NCBI GenBank assembly: GCA_023269365.1
Contig: JAHFTN010000024.1
Span: 1 to 14,588, forward strand
Length of the DNA: 14,588 nucleotides
Direction: 5' to 3'
Source of the DNA: Chlamydiota bacterium
GTDB taxonomy: Bacteria > Chlamydiota > Chlamydiia > Chlamydiales > Rhabdochlamydiaceae
In this document: piece by piece, positions 1-6,192 of the stretch
How positions within the stretch are numbered: the first letter of the stretch is position 1
Layout of the letters: the number at the start of each line of letters is the position of its first letter
Notes under the pieces: generated by a model
Seen by the model: the letters and a program-made list of their open reading frames with translations, nothing else
Databases searched by the model: none
Told to the model about the DNA's origin: nothing
Program-made: the position numbers and the translations under genes

Positions 1-50
1 ATGGATAAGGAAAGGCACGAAAATGGGTTAATTATATTGCTTACAATAAG

Positions 51-821
51 TTAGTTGAGGAAGGAGGCGTCGGGAACAACGACGATGTCAGGGCTTACCC
101 TTGCCCTTAAAATCCCTTGAATGGCATTCAGCGTGGTGCCTGTTGCCGAGTGGCAAGAGGTGCAAGCCCCCTGGTAAGCGATAATGAGCTCTTTATCATT
201 TACAAAGTCGAGGAGTTCAATCCCCCCTGCATCAAGCTCGATATAGGGGCGGATATCTGTAGCGATCACCTCTTCAATCACAAGGAGCTTTTGTTCCTTT
301 GTAAGCAGCTCCCAATCGGGGTAGCACAAGCTAGCCTCTACTTCTGCAAGAGGCGTTACAGGGTCTTTATTCAGTAAATCTTGACACTGCTCCAATGCAT
401 CCTCAATGAGATCGATGACGAGATTGACATGAGAAAAGGTCTCTTCGGGAAAGGCGGATACGTCGGGCTTGTCTTGCAGGTGGCGATCGATCAGCTCTGC
501 TGTCATTCTAGACATTTGTGTCACAGTTTTTCGTATCAATAACTCTGAAAGGCCCTCTAGAGCACCGATTAATACGGAAGGGCCAAAGACTTGGAACTTC
601 ACATCGGCAATGACTGCATCACTCTCATCGAGAAGTAGATAGAGCTGGATAAAATGCCCCTCTGAAAAAGAACCTTGAGCTCCTCTAATAAGCCGCATCC
701 CCTTCCCTTCAGCTTCTTCTTGAGTAAAAAAACCTACATGACGAGGTTGCTCGATATGGCGCGCCAGTTTTTTGCTGTACCTAGCCCACGGAAAAGAGAG
801 GATGAATTTGCGATGACTCAT
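51..821 (-). CDS. nifU: NifU-like protein: degenerate IscU-like N-domain plus Nfu C-domain
   Basis: Seen: 256 aa. Residues about 14-150 align with the IscU/NifU scaffold fold (YSKKLARHIEQPRHVG resembles the IscU start; ADVKFQVFG resembles EDARFKTYG). Residues about 170-256 are an Nfu domain with C220-T-S-C223, the CxxC that binds a [4Fe-4S] cluster between two subunits. Odd: the three IscU scaffold cysteines and the aspartate are gone; by alignment with E. coli IscU, C37 becomes E54, D39 becomes H56, C63 becomes P81 and C106 becomes V132. The N-half therefore probably cannot assemble a cluster, while the C-half may still carry one. The ATG overlaps the nifS stop as ATGA, and a GAGGG ribosome site lies 7 nt upstream inside nifS, which supports this start and coupled translation. 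Family knowledge: NifU delivers Fe-S clusters to apoproteins. The actual role here is unknown. Confidence 0.88.
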   Translation of the reverse strand: MSHRKFILSFPWARYSKKLARHIEQPRHVGFFTQEEAEGKGMRLIRGAQGSFSEGHFIQLYLLLDESDAVIADVKFQVFGPSVLIGALEGLSELLIRKTVTQMSRMTAELIDRHLQDKPDVSAFPEETFSHVNLVIDLIEDALEQCQDLLNKDPVTPLAEVEASLCYPDWELLTKEQKLLVIEEVIATDIRPYIELDAGGIELLDFVNDKELIIAYQGACTSCHSATGTTLNAIQGILRARVSPDIVVVPDASFLN

Positions 822-1951
822 CTAAGCGCCCTCGATTGTTGACTGAGCTGATGAACGCATTTGATAATCACTGCGATGGCTCGATCGATTTCTTCTTCTG
901 TCGTCTGGAAAGAGAGGCTAAAACTTAAGGCACATTGAGCACGAACGGAATCGATTTCGGAAGCCACCAAGAGATGGGAAAGGCGTTGGGCATGTCCCCC
1001 TCCTAAAGAGGCATATACCTGGTGGCGATGGAGTAAGAATAAAAGAGCATCGCTATGGATTTTAGAAAATGTGAGGACAGTGCAGTTAGGCAGTCTGCGC
1101 ATTTTTTTGAATACCACCTCTGCCCCTGGACACCCTTGCAACACCCCTTTTTCTAACTTGTCACGAAGACGTGCAATCTCGAGTCCCATCAGCTCTGTCC
1201 TCTCCACTCCTGCTTCAAGAGCTTGAGCTAGCGCTACAAGCCCTCCCACACAAATTCCCGTCATAGAAGAGAGCGGAGGCGGGAGGGGAGTCTTTTCTTT
1301 CACAACAAGGGCCGCAGTTCCCTTTGGCGCATGCAAAATACTTCCATCAAAGGTGAGAAAATCGATGTCGAGATCTTTAAAGGAAAAGGGGAGCTTCCCA
1401 ATGAGATAACTCGCATCGACATGCACATGAAGTCCTCTCTCTTTGCAAAGAGAAGAGAGCTCTTCTAGCGGTTGGATGACTCCCGTCAGCCCATTTGCTC
1501 CTGATAAAGAAAGGAGGGAAGAGCGAGGATTAATTGCCTCAGCTAAACGCGTTTTCGTTAACTGCCCCTGCGCATCGACTGGCAGAATGCGCCCATGAGA
1601 TCCAAGTTCTTCTAGCCTTTTTATCGACATCAGAAGGGCCGCTTCCTCAGTATTTGTCGTGAGCACGGTATTTTTTCCAGAAGGGAGCATCTCTTCCAAA
1701 TAGTAGGAAAAAAAGAGGTGCCCCATCGCCTCTGCATAGGAAGAGAAAAAATACACCCGGTCTGCAGAAGAAGCCCCCAAAGAACGGAGCAATCGCTCTA
1801 CCCCCTCTTTCATTGGGACAAACAGCTCTTGCCCCTTCTGATGCAAAGAGGTCGTAGAGCCCCAGTACCTTCCAAAGAAGGGAAGCATCGCTTCAACCAC
1901 TTCTGGAAGGGGACGCGTTGCGCTGTGATGGTCTAGGTACACTTCACTCAT
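818..1951 (-). CDS. nifS: NifS/IscS-like class V aminotransferase fold, catalytic residues lost
   Basis: Seen: 377 aa, close to full IscS length, with recognisable landmarks in order: YLDHHSATRP (5-14), TNTEEA (99-104), HVDASYLIGKLP (177-188), HAPKGTAALVV (207-217) and TTEEEID (350-356). Cysteine desulfurases bind PLP and move sulfur from cysteine onto a catalytic cysteine. Odd: aligned with E. coli IscS, the PLP lysine of SGHK is I205, the stacking histidine of TEH is E103, the catalytic cysteine of SGSAC is H320 (loop ASLGGGH), GATE is SYAE and NNE is NGL; only the PLP-ring aspartate (D179) survives. I infer a non-catalytic paralogue that kept the fold. It overlaps gpmA by 8 bp at its start and nifU by 4 bp at its end, so it is the middle gene of the operon. 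AAGGGG lies about 11 nt upstream of the ATG. There is no frameshift or internal stop, so it is not a decaying pseudogene. Confidence 0.88.
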   Translation of the reverse strand: MSEVYLDHHSATRPLPEVVEAMLPFFGRYWGSTTSLHQKGQELFVPMKEGVERLLRSLGASSADRVYFFSSYAEAMGHLFFSYYLEEMLPSGKNTVLTTNTEEAALLMSIKRLEELGSHGRILPVDAQGQLTKTRLAEAINPRSSLLSLSGANGLTGVIQPLEELSSLCKERGLHVHVDASYLIGKLPFSFKDLDIDFLTFDGSILHAPKGTAALVVKEKTPLPPPLSSMTGICVGGLVALAQALEAGVERTELMGLEIARLRDKLEKGVLQGCPGAEVVFKKMRRLPNCTVLTFSKIHSDALLFLLHRHQVYASLGGGHAQRLSHLLVASEIDSVRAQCALSFSLSFQTTEEEIDRAIAVIIKCVHQLSQQSRALR

Positions 1952-2609
1952 CTTTTTCCCACCCCTTTGTTGAGTATGTATAGAGGATCGGCTCCCCTGT
2001 AGGGATTTCCAGCTGCATCACAAGGTCCTCAGAAAGACCGTCTAAAACCATGCTGATAGCTCGAAGGGAATTGCCATGTGCAGAAATGAGCACATTTTTT
2101 CCTTGGCTCAAAAGGGGAACGATTTTCTCTTGAAAATAGGGGATGCTGCGAGCGGCTGTCATTTTCAAGCTCTCTCCCCCGGGTGGCGCTTGATCAAAAC
2201 TACGCCGCCATTTATGAATTTGGTCTTTACCGAACTTCTCTATCGTTTCTTGTTTATTTAACCCTTGGAGCTCTCCGTACATCCTCTCGTTGAGCGCTTC
2301 TGAAGAATAGACGGGAATCGTCTGCTGCTTTATTTCTTTGCTACAGAGCTCAAACCACCCCTGCTCTTCATGGACAAAGCGTGGAATTTTTCCACTCCCA
2401 TGGGACATCATGGCAAGAGCCACCGTCTCTTGAGCACGGATGAGCTTGGAGGTGAAAATCACATCGATGGGGATCGATGCAAGGGCTTTTCCTGCAGCAA
2501 TTGACTCTTCTACTCCCTTTATACTTAAAGGGACATCGACCCACCCTGTGAACAGGTTCTGGCGGTTCCATTCCGATTGGCCGTGTCTGAGTAAAATAAG
2601 TTTTGCCAT
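1944..2609 (-). CDS. gpmA: 2,3-bisphosphoglycerate-dependent phosphoglycerate mutase
   Basis: Interconverts 3- and 2-phosphoglycerate in glycolysis and gluconeogenesis in the cytosol. Seen: 221 aa with the histidine phosphatase signature LLRHGQSEWN (R8-H9-G10; H9 is the residue phosphorylated), FTGWVDVPLS (20-29), NERMYGELQGL (107-117, with acid E108) and SAHGNSLRA (176-184, second catalytic H178). These are the dPGM landmarks in the right order. It is about 30 aa shorter than E. coli GpmA; the shortfall looks spread over the middle and C-terminus rather than truncating a motif. It is the first gene of the gpmA-nifS-nifU operon, and its TGA overlaps the nifS start by 8 bp. A GAGGGG ribosome site precedes the ATG. 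Known order: as I recall, Chlamydiaceae also place pgmA between nifS and a pseudouridine synthase gene. Confidence 0.95.
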   Translation of the reverse strand: MAKLILLRHGQSEWNRQNLFTGWVDVPLSIKGVEESIAAGKALASIPIDVIFTSKLIRAQETVALAMMSHGSGKIPRFVHEEQGWFELCSKEIKQQTIPVYSSEALNERMYGELQGLNKQETIEKFGKDQIHKWRRSFDQAPPGGESLKMTAARSIPYFQEKIVPLLSQGKNVLISAHGNSLRAISMVLDGLSEDLVMQLEIPTGEPILYTYSTKGWEKDE

Positions 2610-2688
2610 ATAGCCCCTCTAGAGGTTAGTGAGTTTACACGGAATGGGAAAATAACAGAATCCAATAAAAAATGTGACATCAAATCCT

Positions 2689-2717
2689 TTGCCGGATAAC
2701 CCCCCTTCCTTTATACT
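2689..2717 (+). promoter_or_regulatory. Probable sigma-70-type promoter for the pseudouridine synthase gene
   Basis: TTGCCG (2689-2694), a 17-bp spacer and TATACT (2712-2717) make a near-consensus -35/-10 pair pointing at the ATG at 2727. Transcription would start about 2723-2725, leaving almost no leader. The rest of the 117-bp divergent gap (2610-2726) is AT-rich and must also hold the gpmA promoter, which I could not place convincingly. Confidence 0.55.
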
Positions 2718-2726
2718 TTCGCATCT

Positions 2727-3446
2727 ATGGAACAGAAAAAAAGATTAAGTAAAGCCCTCGCTGCTGCCGGCATCGCCTCTAGAAGAGCTGCTGAAGAAAT
2801 TATCTTTGCCGGAAGGGTCAAAGTCAACGGTTCTGTCATCAAAATTCCCCAAACGCTTGTCGACTGGGATAACGACACGATTTTGGTCGATGAGGCCCCC
2901 ATTAAAGGGGAAGAGCGCAAAGTCTATTTCATTCTAAATAAACCCCATGGCTACATCTGCTCCAATACGCGCCTGGGAACAAAAAAATTAGTTGTAGACC
3001 TGTTCTCCTCCCTAAATTTACGCCTCTTTACCATCGGCAGGCTAGACAGAGATACTACGGGATTGCTTCTTGTGACAAATGATGGATTTTTCGCCAATAA
3101 AGTAATCCACCCTTCTTCCAACATTTCCAAAGAATACCTTGTCAAGACCTCCCAAGAAGTAACAGATGTCCATCTTAAAGAAATTTCTAAGGGGACCTTC
3201 ATCGAAAATAGCTGGGTAAAACCAGTCCGAGTCGAAAAGGTTAGAAAAGGCACCCTCAAGGTCGTCGTCAAAGAAGGCAAGAAAAGAGAGGTACGTCTTC
3301 TCGTACAAAACGCAGGACTCGACATCTTGGAACTTTCTCGCATTCGCATCGGGGGTTTACGACTAGGGCCTCTTCCCGAAGGGACCTTCCGCGAGCTCAC
3401 CGAAAGCGAAAAGCAAGAAATTTTTTCAAAGAAGTCTTGCAAATAG
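2727..3446 (+). CDS. RsuA/RluB/E/F-family rRNA pseudouridine synthase
   Basis: Converts specific uridines in ribosomal RNA to pseudouridine. Seen: 239 aa with an N-terminal S4 RNA-binding domain (about 4-55: KRLSKALAAAGIASRRAAEE and FAGRVKVNG). The catalytic domain follows, with GRLDRDTTGLLLVTNDG at 104-120; D107 is the expected nucleophile. The C-terminal block KKREVRLLVQNAG leads into RIGGLRLGPLPEGTFRELT, typical of the RsuA/RluB branch. The ATG sits right at the usual family start and has no Shine-Dalgarno sequence, consistent with the leaderless promoter just upstream. As I recall, the C. trachomatis counterpart is CT723 (yjbC), also beside pgmA. I cannot tell from sequence whether it modifies 16S or 23S rRNA, so no symbol is given. 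recQ follows after 44 bp on the same strand. Confidence 0.92.
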   Translation: MEQKKRLSKALAAAGIASRRAAEEIIFAGRVKVNGSVIKIPQTLVDWDNDTILVDEAPIKGEERKVYFILNKPHGYICSNTRLGTKKLVVDLFSSLNLRLFTIGRLDRDTTGLLLVTNDGFFANKVIHPSSNISKEYLVKTSQEVTDVHLKEISKGTFIENSWVKPVRVEKVRKGTLKVVVKEGKKREVRLLVQNAGLDILELSRIRIGGLRLGPLPEGTFRELTESEKQEIFSKKSCK

Positions 3447-3480
3447 CTACATTTTCGATTTAAATTGACGCGTCCAGTCC

Positions 3481-3486
3481 AGGGGG
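3481..3486 (+). promoter_or_regulatory. Ribosome binding site deciding the TTG start of recQ
   Basis: AGGGGG lies 4 nt before TTG at 3491. No in-frame ATG lies between the preceding gene and the conserved RecQ N-terminus, so this site supports the TTG start. Confidence 0.55.
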
Positions 3487-3490
3487 TCTT

Positions 3491-5278
3491 TTGCAACAAA
3501 CTTCTCTAGAAGAGCATCTAAAGTCGTTTTTCGGATACAACGAATTCCGCGGCTGCCAGAGGGAGATTGTCTCTGCTGTTTTAGAGAAAAAGGATCTACT
3601 CGCGCTTCTTCCTACGGGAGCGGGAAAGTCGATTTGTTATCAGCTTCCCGCTCTTTTGTTGCCTGGCATCGCCGTTGTGATCTCTCCCTTAATTTCCCTG
3701 ATGCAAGACCAGGTCGTTAGCCTTTATAAGAGCGGGATCCCCGCCGTTTTTCTCAATAGCAGCTTAGAGTATGAAGAGATTCAAGGAGTGATGCGAGATC
3801 TTAAGAATTATAAATTGCTCTATGTGGCGCCAGAGAGGCTCTCTGATGAGTCTCTTCTTGCAGCCCTCAAAGCAGTGGGGGTGTCTTTGTTCGCCATCGA
3901 TGAGGCGCATTGCATCTCCCAATGGGGTCACTCGTTTCGTCCTGAATACAGGCAGCTCTCAGTTCTAAAAGAGAAATTTCCCTCTAGTCCTATTGTTGCC
4001 TTGACTGCCACTGCCACTCGAGATGTAGAGCGAGATATCATCGCCCAGTTGTCCATGAAAACACCCCACGTGGTGAAGGGGAGCCTCGATCGCCCCAATC
4101 TCACCTTGCATATCCATCCTAGATCAGATCCCTTAGAACAGGTGAGGGCCTTTTTAAATAAACACTCTCAAGAGTCGGGAATCCTCTATGCCTCTACAAG
4201 AAAAGGGGTCGAGGAGTATTTCTCCCTCCTTCAAAAAGAGGGGTTTAAAGTCGGCAAATACCATGCAGGAATGTCCGATCTAGACAGGGGAAGGTTTCAA
4301 CACGACTTTCTGCATGGAGAAGTGCTCATTATGGTTGCAACGATCGCTTTTGGGATGGGGATCCATAAGCCAGACATCCGTTTTATCATCCATATAGATA
4401 TGCCAAAATCCATTGAGCAGTACTACCAAGAGGTAGGAAGAGCGGGGCGCGATGGGCTTCCTTCTGAATGTTTGATGCTCTATTCGACGCGCGAGATGGC
4501 ACTATATAATGTGTTTGCCGATAAAATCCCGGAAGAAGATTTGCGCCGTGTCACAAAAGAAAAAACAAAAAAGATGTTCTCCTTATGCAACTCTTCTGCC
4601 TGTCGAAGACAAAGTCTTCTTCGCTATTTTGGAGAAACCCATCCGGGCCACTGCTCTAGTTGCGACAACTGCTTAAGTGATGCAAACCAAGTGGATGAAA
4701 CCCTCGTTGCTAAAAAAATCCTCTCCTGCGTCTACCGCCTAGAAAATAGATTTGGGATCAAATATGTTGTAGAGGTGTTGCGCGGCTCTAAAGTGAAACA
4801 AATTTTTGATAACGGACACGATCGAGTGTCGACCTACGGGTTGATGAAGGAATATTCTGAAGAGGAGTTGCGCTATTACATCGGAGCCCTGCTTACACAG
4901 GGTTTTTTAGAAAAAACAGAAGGGGACTACCCCATTTTACGCTGGACCCCTACATCCCCCCAACTGATCAATGGCAAAACTCTTTTCTTACTCAAAAAAC
5001 AAAAGCGCACCGTGACCCAGAAAGAAAAAAAGTTCGATCTTCAATACGACCAAGAATTATTTACAAGTCTCTCCCTCTTAAGGCGCAAACTAGCAGAAGA
5101 GGCAAAAGTCCCCGCCTTTGTCATCTTCGGAGATCGCTCTCTCATGGAGATGGCCACCCACCTCCCCTCCTCAGAAGAAGCGATGCTCTCTATCAACGGC
5201 TGCGGCCCCATCAAGTGGGCAAAATATGGGCGGCAGTTCCTCGATATCATACTTAAATTTAAGAGCTTGCACCCATGA
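3491..5278 (+). CDS. recQ: ATP-dependent DNA helicase RecQ
   Basis: A 3'-5' DNA helicase acting in recombination and replication-fork repair. Seen: 595 aa, complete domain set. The helicase core has Walker A PTGAGKS (41-47), DEAH (137-140) followed by CISQWGHSFRPEY, motif III LTATAT (171-176), motif IV GILYAST, and motifs V/VI from VATIAFGMG to QEVGRAGRDG (282-322). The zinc site is C371-x16-C388-x2-C391-x2-C394, the spacing of E. coli RecQ. An RQC winged-helix region follows (about 405-487), and an HRDC domain ends the protein (about 517-593). It is of normal length for bacterial RecQ. The start is TTG, set by an AGGGGG site. It may be cotranscribed with the upstream pseudouridine synthase gene. 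I do not recall recQ in Chlamydiaceae, so it may mark a larger-genome chlamydia. Confidence 0.97.
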   Translation: MQQTSLEEHLKSFFGYNEFRGCQREIVSAVLEKKDLLALLPTGAGKSICYQLPALLLPGIAVVISPLISLMQDQVVSLYKSGIPAVFLNSSLEYEEIQGVMRDLKNYKLLYVAPERLSDESLLAALKAVGVSLFAIDEAHCISQWGHSFRPEYRQLSVLKEKFPSSPIVALTATATRDVERDIIAQLSMKTPHVVKGSLDRPNLTLHIHPRSDPLEQVRAFLNKHSQESGILYASTRKGVEEYFSLLQKEGFKVGKYHAGMSDLDRGRFQHDFLHGEVLIMVATIAFGMGIHKPDIRFIIHIDMPKSIEQYYQEVGRAGRDGLPSECLMLYSTREMALYNVFADKIPEEDLRRVTKEKTKKMFSLCNSSACRRQSLLRYFGETHPGHCSSCDNCLSDANQVDETLVAKKILSCVYRLENRFGIKYVVEVLRGSKVKQIFDNGHDRVSTYGLMKEYSEEELRYYIGALLTQGFLEKTEGDYPILRWTPTSPQLINGKTLFLLKKQKRTVTQKEKKFDLQYDQELFTSLSLLRRKLAEEAKVPAFVIFGDRSLMEMATHLPSSEEAMLSINGCGPIKWAKYGRQFLDIILKFKSLHP

Positions 5279-5334
5279 ATACACACGGCTATTTTTGATC
5301 TGTGTCGAGAACTTCAATTAATAGAAGAAAAATG

Positions 5335-5367
5335 CTATGTAGAAATTCGAGAATTTCTATCCCATAG
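5335..5367 (+). terminator. Hairpin after recQ, possible weak terminator
   Basis: CTATG (5335-5339) pairs with CATAG (5363-5367), and TAGAAATT (5340-5347) pairs perfectly with AATTTCTA (5352-5359). The tetraloop is CGAG, and there is a 3-nt bulge TCC on the right side. Only three T follow, so it is not a classic intrinsic terminator. It lies 57 nt past the recQ stop in the 230-bp gap before the DUF47 start; the rest of that gap shows only the promoter listed next. Confidence 0.35.
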
Positions 5368-5450
5368 TTTCAGGGGCAGAAACCCTACTATCCGAACATT
5401 AACTAAACTTGTTCATGCCTGTGTCTAAATTCCCTCTCTAATAAAAACCC

Positions 5451-5478
5451 TTTGCGAAAAGCGTGCATACCCTATAGA
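5451..5478 (+). promoter_or_regulatory. Possible promoter for the DUF47-PiT pair
   Basis: TTTGCG (5451-5456), or TTGCGA one base later, stands 15-16 bp before TATAGA (5473-5478). The spacing is slightly short but the -10 is good. A start near 5485 gives a leader of about 24 nt to the ATG at 5509 and argues against the TTG at 5452, which lies inside the -35. Confidence 0.4.
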
Positions 5479-5508
5479 ATTGGGGTTGTTAAATTATTCT
5501 TTGGTTCT

Positions 5509-6183
5509 ATGCTCAATATAGCGCGTCTCTTTGGAAAGTCCCCTTTTGCCCCTCTGCAGAGCCATATGAAAAAGGTGGGGCTCTGCATGGACAGGCTCTC
5601 TGACATGTTCAATGCCTGGCCCAAAATGGATATGGAAAAACTTGAAAAACTCTCTAATGACCTCTCCCGCATAGAGCATGAAGCGGACATCTCTAAAAAT
5701 GACATTCGCAACCACCTGCCCAAGAGCCTCTTTCTGCCCATTGATAGGGGACATTTCCTCGAGATCCTCTCTGTACAAGATAGCATTGCAGATAAAGCAG
5801 AAGATGTGGGGATCCTCCTCGCCCTGCGCCCTTTGGAGAGCTTTCATCATTTTCATGCAGACCTGATCGCCTTTTTTAAAAAAAATGAGCGGGTCTTTCT
5901 CGATGCGAAATACATCATTGCAGAAATTGATGAGCTTCTAGAATCTTCTTTTGGGGGGATTGAAGCTGAAAAAGTCAAAACGATGGTAGAACAGACGGCT
6001 CATAAAGAGTCTGAAACGAAACAGATGCAGACGCAGCTGATGAAACGGCTATTTAGCGAGGGAAGTACACTTGACACAGCGACTTTCCATCTGTGGATGT
6101 GTTTGATCAATGAGATAGGCGCCATTTCCCATCTCTCAGAACGCTTAGCTAATCGAATTCGGATGGTTTTGGAGCTTAAATAA
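5509..6183 (+). CDS. DUF47 / PhoU-like protein paired with a PiT phosphate permease
   Basis: Cytosolic helical protein of the DUF47 (TIGR00153) family, usually encoded beside Pit permeases and thought to regulate phosphate uptake. Seen: 224 aa from ATG 5509, almost all predicted helix. Conserved-looking acidic blocks are LSRIEHEADISKNDIRNHLP, then DRGHFLEILSVQDSIADKAEDVG, and near the C-terminus INEIGAISHLSERLANRIRM; this E/D-rich pattern is typical of the family's metal-binding helices. Start choice: a TTG at 5452 would add 19 residues, but it overlaps the likely -35 box, and family members normally begin near MLNIARLFGKSPF. No strong Shine-Dalgarno sequence precedes either start. The PiT gene begins 9 bp after the stop, so the two form an operon. 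As I recall, the chlamydial equivalents are CT691 and CT692. Confidence 0.85.
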   Translation: MLNIARLFGKSPFAPLQSHMKKVGLCMDRLSDMFNAWPKMDMEKLEKLSNDLSRIEHEADISKNDIRNHLPKSLFLPIDRGHFLEILSVQDSIADKAEDVGILLALRPLESFHHFHADLIAFFKKNERVFLDAKYIIAEIDELLESSFGGIEAEKVKTMVEQTAHKESETKQMQTQLMKRLFSEGSTLDTATFHLWMCLINEIGAISHLSERLANRIRMVLELK

Positions 6184-6192
6184 TAACACCTT

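Noticed and set aside
35..48. TATTG-CTTA-CAATA stem after nifU as a terminator
   Set aside because: Only 5 AU-rich pairs and no T-run on the minus strand; too weak to call.
117..377. Plus-strand open frame opposite nifU
   Set aside because: It is antisense to a clear gene, with no known motif or ribosome site; the same holds for the other short frames opposite or inside glgP, sth, recQ, PiT and the pseudouridine synthase.
818..1951. nifS-like gene as a pseudogene
   Set aside because: There is no stop or frameshift, it is full length, and its overlaps with both neighbours are maintained; loss is confined to active-site residues, which fits repurposing better than decay.
2616..2625. 10-bp palindrome CCTCTAGAGG before gpmA as an operator
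   Set aside because: It is short, overlaps the ribosome binding site, and no second copy was seen near.
5452..5508. TTG start giving 19 extra residues on the DUF47 protein
   Set aside because: The TTG overlaps the likely -35 box and the added residues are not family-like.
5871..5884. T6A8 run in the DUF47 gene as a programmed slippage site
   Set aside because: The reading frame continues intact with normal family sequence on both sides and no alternative frame of note.
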